Source of the DNA: CAYRNY01 sp964425755
Lineage (GTDB): Bacteria; Chloroflexota; Anaerolineae; Aggregatilineales; Aggregatilineaceae
Direction of reading: 5' to 3'
DNA: 64,000 nucleotides
Assembly (NCBI GenBank): GCA_964425755.1
Contig: CAYRNY010000001.1
Coordinates: 310,001-374,000 of the forward strand
The position numbers and the translations under genes were made by a program. Below, in pieces: positions 61,108-64,000 of this stretch; positions within the stretch are counted from its first letter, which is position 1; each line of letters opens with the position of its first letter. The notes below the pieces were generated by a model. That model saw only the letters and a program-made list of their open reading frames with translations, was not told the DNA's origin and did not search any database.

Positions 61108-61145
61108 TAAAAACACGCGCCCGCCGAATTCAGGCGCGCGCGGGC
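61108..61145 (-). terminator. Probable terminator of the first glycosidase-like gene
   Basis: On the minus strand a GC-rich imperfect stem, GCGCGCC-TGAATTC-GGCGGGCGC, is followed by GTGTTTTTATG. It lies 30 bp after the stop at 61175. Confidence 0.6.
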
Positions 61146-61174
61146 CGGGGAATGCCAGGCCGCAGCACGCACGC

Positions 61175-62473
61175 TCACTCGTCACACCCCGTGATCGGTG
61201 CCACCGTGACCGCGTCCGGATCGCCGGGGTCACGCGCGGGGATGGTTACGTCGTCGATGTAACGCGGCATCCACGACAGCGCGTAGTACGCCGGGCGGCC
61301 CTTCCACCCGCCGTTGTACCCGGCCTCGTTGATCGCCCACCAGTACTCTTCGTCGTCCTCGGTCCAGGCGATATCCGCGATGTAGATCGTCGTCATCAGC
61401 CCCATCCAGGGCCGCCAGTGCTCGGCAGCGTACTGGTACGCGCCCACGAGATACTCCGCCTGGGTCTGCTCGTCCACCGCGTGCCAGGCATAACTCTCGT
61501 GGATCGGGTCGGTCGTCCAGCCCATTTCGAGGATCGCGACCTGCTTTTCCGCGTCCCCACTGGCGACCATGATCGCGCGCATGTCCTCAGCGTGACGGAA
61601 CGTCATCCAGCGCTGGAGACCCTGGGCTTCGGCCTCGTCCGGCGCGAGTGTGGGCGGGTTGCCGTAGCCCGGCGCGTTGACGCCCAGTACGTCGAAATGC
61701 GCCGCCGCGCCCGCCGCGTACATCTGGCGCAGGAAGTCCACGTCAGGGATCGCCTGCGGCAGCGTGGTGCCGGTCGGCGCGAGTCCGGCGCTGATCACGA
61801 CGGCATCCGGATCAGCCTCGCGGATCGCGCGCTCGCAGGCCGCCAGCAACTCGACATACGCTTCGGCGTTGGGCGGGTGCCCGCCCCACTCGCGATTGAG
61901 GTTCGGCTCGTTCCAGACCTGGTAGCCCGCGATGCGGCCCTTGTAGCGCGCGGCCAGCGTGCCGCAGAAGTCACCCCACGCGTCCAGGTCCACGATCGGA
62001 TCGCCGGGTTGGACCGGCGTCTTGACCGCCCAGTCCGGCGGGCCATCCAGCCGCGCGACGAGTTCCAGCCCGCGACAGGTGGTCTGGTGCACCACCGCGT
62101 CGGCCTGCTCCCAGGCCCATTCGCCCTGCGCCGGTTCCATATTGGCCCACGAAAAGCGCTGTTTGACGTGCGTAAACGCCATCAGCCGGATGTTGTCAAG
62201 ATCGAGCGTGCGCATGGTCGGGTTCCACCACAGGAACGCGTGGACCCCGTAGGTCAGCGACGGGAACGCGCGCTCGGTTACGGCGTCCGGCGCGAGATCA
62301 CTGGGGATCGGCGGGGTAGCGGTCGGATCGAAGCCCGACTGGCCCACGCCCTCGAAAACCAGGCCCGACGCCAGCGCAGCGGCCAGCGCCGCGACGCCCA
62401 CGACGCCCACGATCAACGCGGCGAACGCGAGCCGGTGCGGGCGGCGGGGTACGGGGGTCTGCTGTGCGGTCAC
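61175..62473 (-). CDS. Membrane-anchored glycosidase-like (clan GH-A) protein
   Basis: A 432-residue protein with a GTG start and AGGAG about 12 nt upstream. It has one N-terminal membrane anchor (FAALIVGVVGVAALAAALAS) and a TIM-barrel domain outside. The clan GH-A acid/base motif is YQVWNEPNLNREW (Glu189) and a likely nucleophile is AILEMGWTT (Glu316). This resembles GH39/GH5-type enzymes; the substrate is unknown. Its paralogue lies 155 bp upstream on the same strand. Confidence 0.8.
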   Translation of the reverse strand: MTAQQTPVPRRPHRLAFAALIVGVVGVAALAAALASGLVFEGVGQSGFDPTATPPIPSDLAPDAVTERAFPSLTYGVHAFLWWNPTMRTLDLDNIRLMAFTHVKQRFSWANMEPAQGEWAWEQADAVVHQTTCRGLELVARLDGPPDWAVKTPVQPGDPIVDLDAWGDFCGTLAARYKGRIAGYQVWNEPNLNREWGGHPPNAEAYVELLAACERAIREADPDAVVISAGLAPTGTTLPQAIPDVDFLRQMYAAGAAAHFDVLGVNAPGYGNPPTLAPDEAEAQGLQRWMTFRHAEDMRAIMVASGDAEKQVAILEMGWTTDPIHESYAWHAVDEQTQAEYLVGAYQYAAEHWRPWMGLMTTIYIADIAWTEDDEEYWWAINEAGYNGGWKGRPAYYALSWMPRYIDDVTIPARDPGDPDAVTVAPITGCDE

Positions 62474-62546
62474 GGCGAATAGTCACTCCTGATACGGGCA
62501 GAACGTGTCCGGCGGTGCCGGTTGGTTGTGGCGCTGCCCAATCCGG

Positions 62547-62577
62547 CAAATGAAAGGACGGGCATGGCTGCCCGCCC
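62547..62577 (-). terminator. Probable terminator of the second glycosidase-like gene
   Basis: GGACGGGCA (62556-62564) pairs with TGCCCGCCC (62569-62577) with one mismatch and a 4-nt loop. On the minus strand it is followed by TTTCATTTG. It lies 52 bp after the stop at 62629. Confidence 0.6.
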
Positions 62578-62628
62578 ATTACACACAATTCCGTCCGGGG
62601 GATCAACCCCCGATTGGCACACGCCGGC

Positions 62629-63996
62629 CTAACGGCTGCGGAAATCGTACGCCGCGATACGCTCGTACGCCGGGGAATTCTGCCATTCTGGCCGGATCAG
62701 CGAATACGGCACGTTGTCGTTTGTCGCGTCCCAGCCGGCCTGGGGACCGTAGTTCAGGTTCCAGATGAACGCCAGCCACACGAAGCCCCATTGATCCATC
62801 AACTCGATCGCCTCGTCGAGGTACTCGGCCTGCTCGGCCAGCGTGTTGTCGTTGGCGAACTCAAAGCCGCGCGGATAGCCCTGCAAGTCCTCGGTGGTGG
62901 GCCAGCCGAACTCGGTCACGCACAGCTTCTTGTCGCTGCCCGCCTGCTGGATGCGCTGGGCGTAGCCTTGCAGCGTGCTGTAGAACGACCAGGAATGATG
63001 CGGGTTGTCGAACGGGCCGCGGAACCTCGCGGTCGGATCGTTGGGGACCTGGTTCCAGGGCACGCCCGGCCCGATGTTATAGCCGTTGTGGTGCGCGCCG
63101 ACGCAGTCCGTCACGTCCAGCATCCCCGCGTCGATCAGCATACCCATATAAACGAAATCGTCGTAGGCGGCGACGCCGTCATTCCAGCCGGTCGGGGACA
63201 GCGCCCCGCTGATCACGATGATGCCCGGGTCAACCGACTTGATCGTGTTATAGGCTGTCGTCAGCAGCGCGACGTACCGCTGCGCGTTCAAGCCGTAGAT
63301 CGAAGCCCACTCGCGGTCGATGTTCATCTCGTTCCAGACCTCGACAGCGTGAATCTGGCCCGGGTAGCGGTAGAGCATCGTGAGCAGGAAGTTCGCATAA
63401 TCCTGCGGGTCCGCCGGCGGGCCGACCTCGTCCAGGCGCTGGTTGCCCGGCTCGCGCGCCCAGTCCGGCGCGGTCACAACGCTGAGCATGACCTTGATCC
63501 CGGCCTGCTTGGTCTGCTCCATCGTAACATCCAGCTCGGTCCAGTCGTACTGGCCCGGCTGCGGCTCGACGTCTTCCCAGCGCACCTGGTGCTTGATCCA
63601 GCGCAATCGCAGCTTGTCGCGGACTTCGCCCATCCAGATCTCGTACACGCTCGGGTCGGGGTTCGGCTGCACCTGGATGCCAACCTGGAATTCCTGGTTC
63701 TGTACCGGCAGCGGCGTGAGCGTCGGCACCGGGGTGGCATCTTGTGCCCGCACTGCGCCATCCTGCGGCCCGTCCGCCGCCGGGTCCGCCTGGTCTTGCG
63801 CGCGGGCGGCGTCTGCGGAATCCGGCGCGATGGCCGCACTGGCAGCATCACCGCCGCCGGGATCGTTATTGACAAAGCCGGTTGCATAATAAATGCCAAT
63901 AAACGTCAACGCCCCCATCAGCAGCGTGATCCCTAACCAGGCGATCACAAAACCGCGAATCTGGCGTTGGCGTGCTAAGGACATAGAGGTTTGCAT
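62629..63996 (-). CDS. Membrane-anchored glycosidase-like (clan GH-A) protein, paralogue
   Basis: A 455-residue protein. One membrane helix (FVIAWLGITLLMGALTFIGI) and an Ala/Asp-rich linker precede a TIM barrel. The acid/base motif reads VEVWNEMNIDREW (Glu223, with Met where Pro is usual) and the likely nucleophile is CVTEFGWPT (Glu362). It shares domain layout and several segments with the gene at 61175, so the two come from a duplication. The start is at the window edge; ATG 63984 is also possible, and the upstream region is not visible. Confidence 0.8.
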   Translation of the reverse strand: MQTSMSLARQRQIRGFVIAWLGITLLMGALTFIGIYYATGFVNNDPGGGDAASAAIAPDSADAARAQDQADPAADGPQDGAVRAQDATPVPTLTPLPVQNQEFQVGIQVQPNPDPSVYEIWMGEVRDKLRLRWIKHQVRWEDVEPQPGQYDWTELDVTMEQTKQAGIKVMLSVVTAPDWAREPGNQRLDEVGPPADPQDYANFLLTMLYRYPGQIHAVEVWNEMNIDREWASIYGLNAQRYVALLTTAYNTIKSVDPGIIVISGALSPTGWNDGVAAYDDFVYMGMLIDAGMLDVTDCVGAHHNGYNIGPGVPWNQVPNDPTARFRGPFDNPHHSWSFYSTLQGYAQRIQQAGSDKKLCVTEFGWPTTEDLQGYPRGFEFANDNTLAEQAEYLDEAIELMDQWGFVWLAFIWNLNYGPQAGWDATNDNVPYSLIRPEWQNSPAYERIAAYDFRSR

Positions 63997-64000
63997 ACAT

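Overview
This is a GC-rich bacterial chromosome segment, densely packed with genes on both strands. The gene set suggests a Chloroflexota (Anaerolineae-like) bacterium. That is inferred from WD40, FHA and PknB-type signalling proteins, a single Flp/Tad-type pilin, Thr/Pro-rich lipoproteins and RodZ-like proteins, GT-C glycosyltransferases, and glycosidases tethered by an N-terminal membrane anchor. There is no rRNA or tRNA gene I can recognise, no CRISPR array and no transposase.

Layout. Bases 1-16700 are almost all minus strand: two acyl-CoA dehydrogenase-family genes with a TetR regulator that has a visible operator, a lipoprotein, a 48-residue Flp pilin, TPR and WD40 proteins, an FHA protein, a PHP phosphoesterase, a pseudo-GTPase/VOC fusion, a histidine kinase, dihydrolipoamide dehydrogenase and an RsmC-like methyltransferase. 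Bases 17000-30300 are mostly plus strand: a secreted NHL/PPC protein, a peroxiredoxin whose catalytic cysteine codon is UGA (a probable selenoprotein), a CPA2-type antiporter, an aldehyde dehydrogenase, HtpG, peptide deformylase, and DUF4919 and DinB proteins. Bases 30300-38700 hold glgB, an arsC-hisS operon behind a four-histidine leader peptide and terminator, a Phd/VapC-like toxin-antitoxin pair between two apparently identical 155-bp repeats, and a Ser/Thr kinase. Bases 38700-49200 hold an MIO-type ammonia-lyase, PRPP synthetase, acetyltransferases, a C_GCAxxG redox protein, a DUF4395-thioredoxin operon behind a long structured leader with a Cys-codon mini-ORF, a RodZ-like protein and ribosomal protein bL9. 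Bases 49400-64000 carry three GT39-like membrane glycosyltransferases, a DUF89 protein next to an AT-rich TIR-domain gene, RNase Z, RtcA, and two membrane-anchored glycosidase paralogues.

The best leads are (1) the UGA-containing peroxiredoxin with a SECIS-like hairpin and no resolving cysteine; (2) the histidine-codon attenuator in front of arsC-hisS; (3) the promoter, mini-ORF, structured RNA and terminator in front of the DUF4395-thioredoxin pair; and (4) a dispersed family of 50-60 bp palindromic intergenic units, which in inverted pairs make up the 155-bp repeats around the toxin-antitoxin module.
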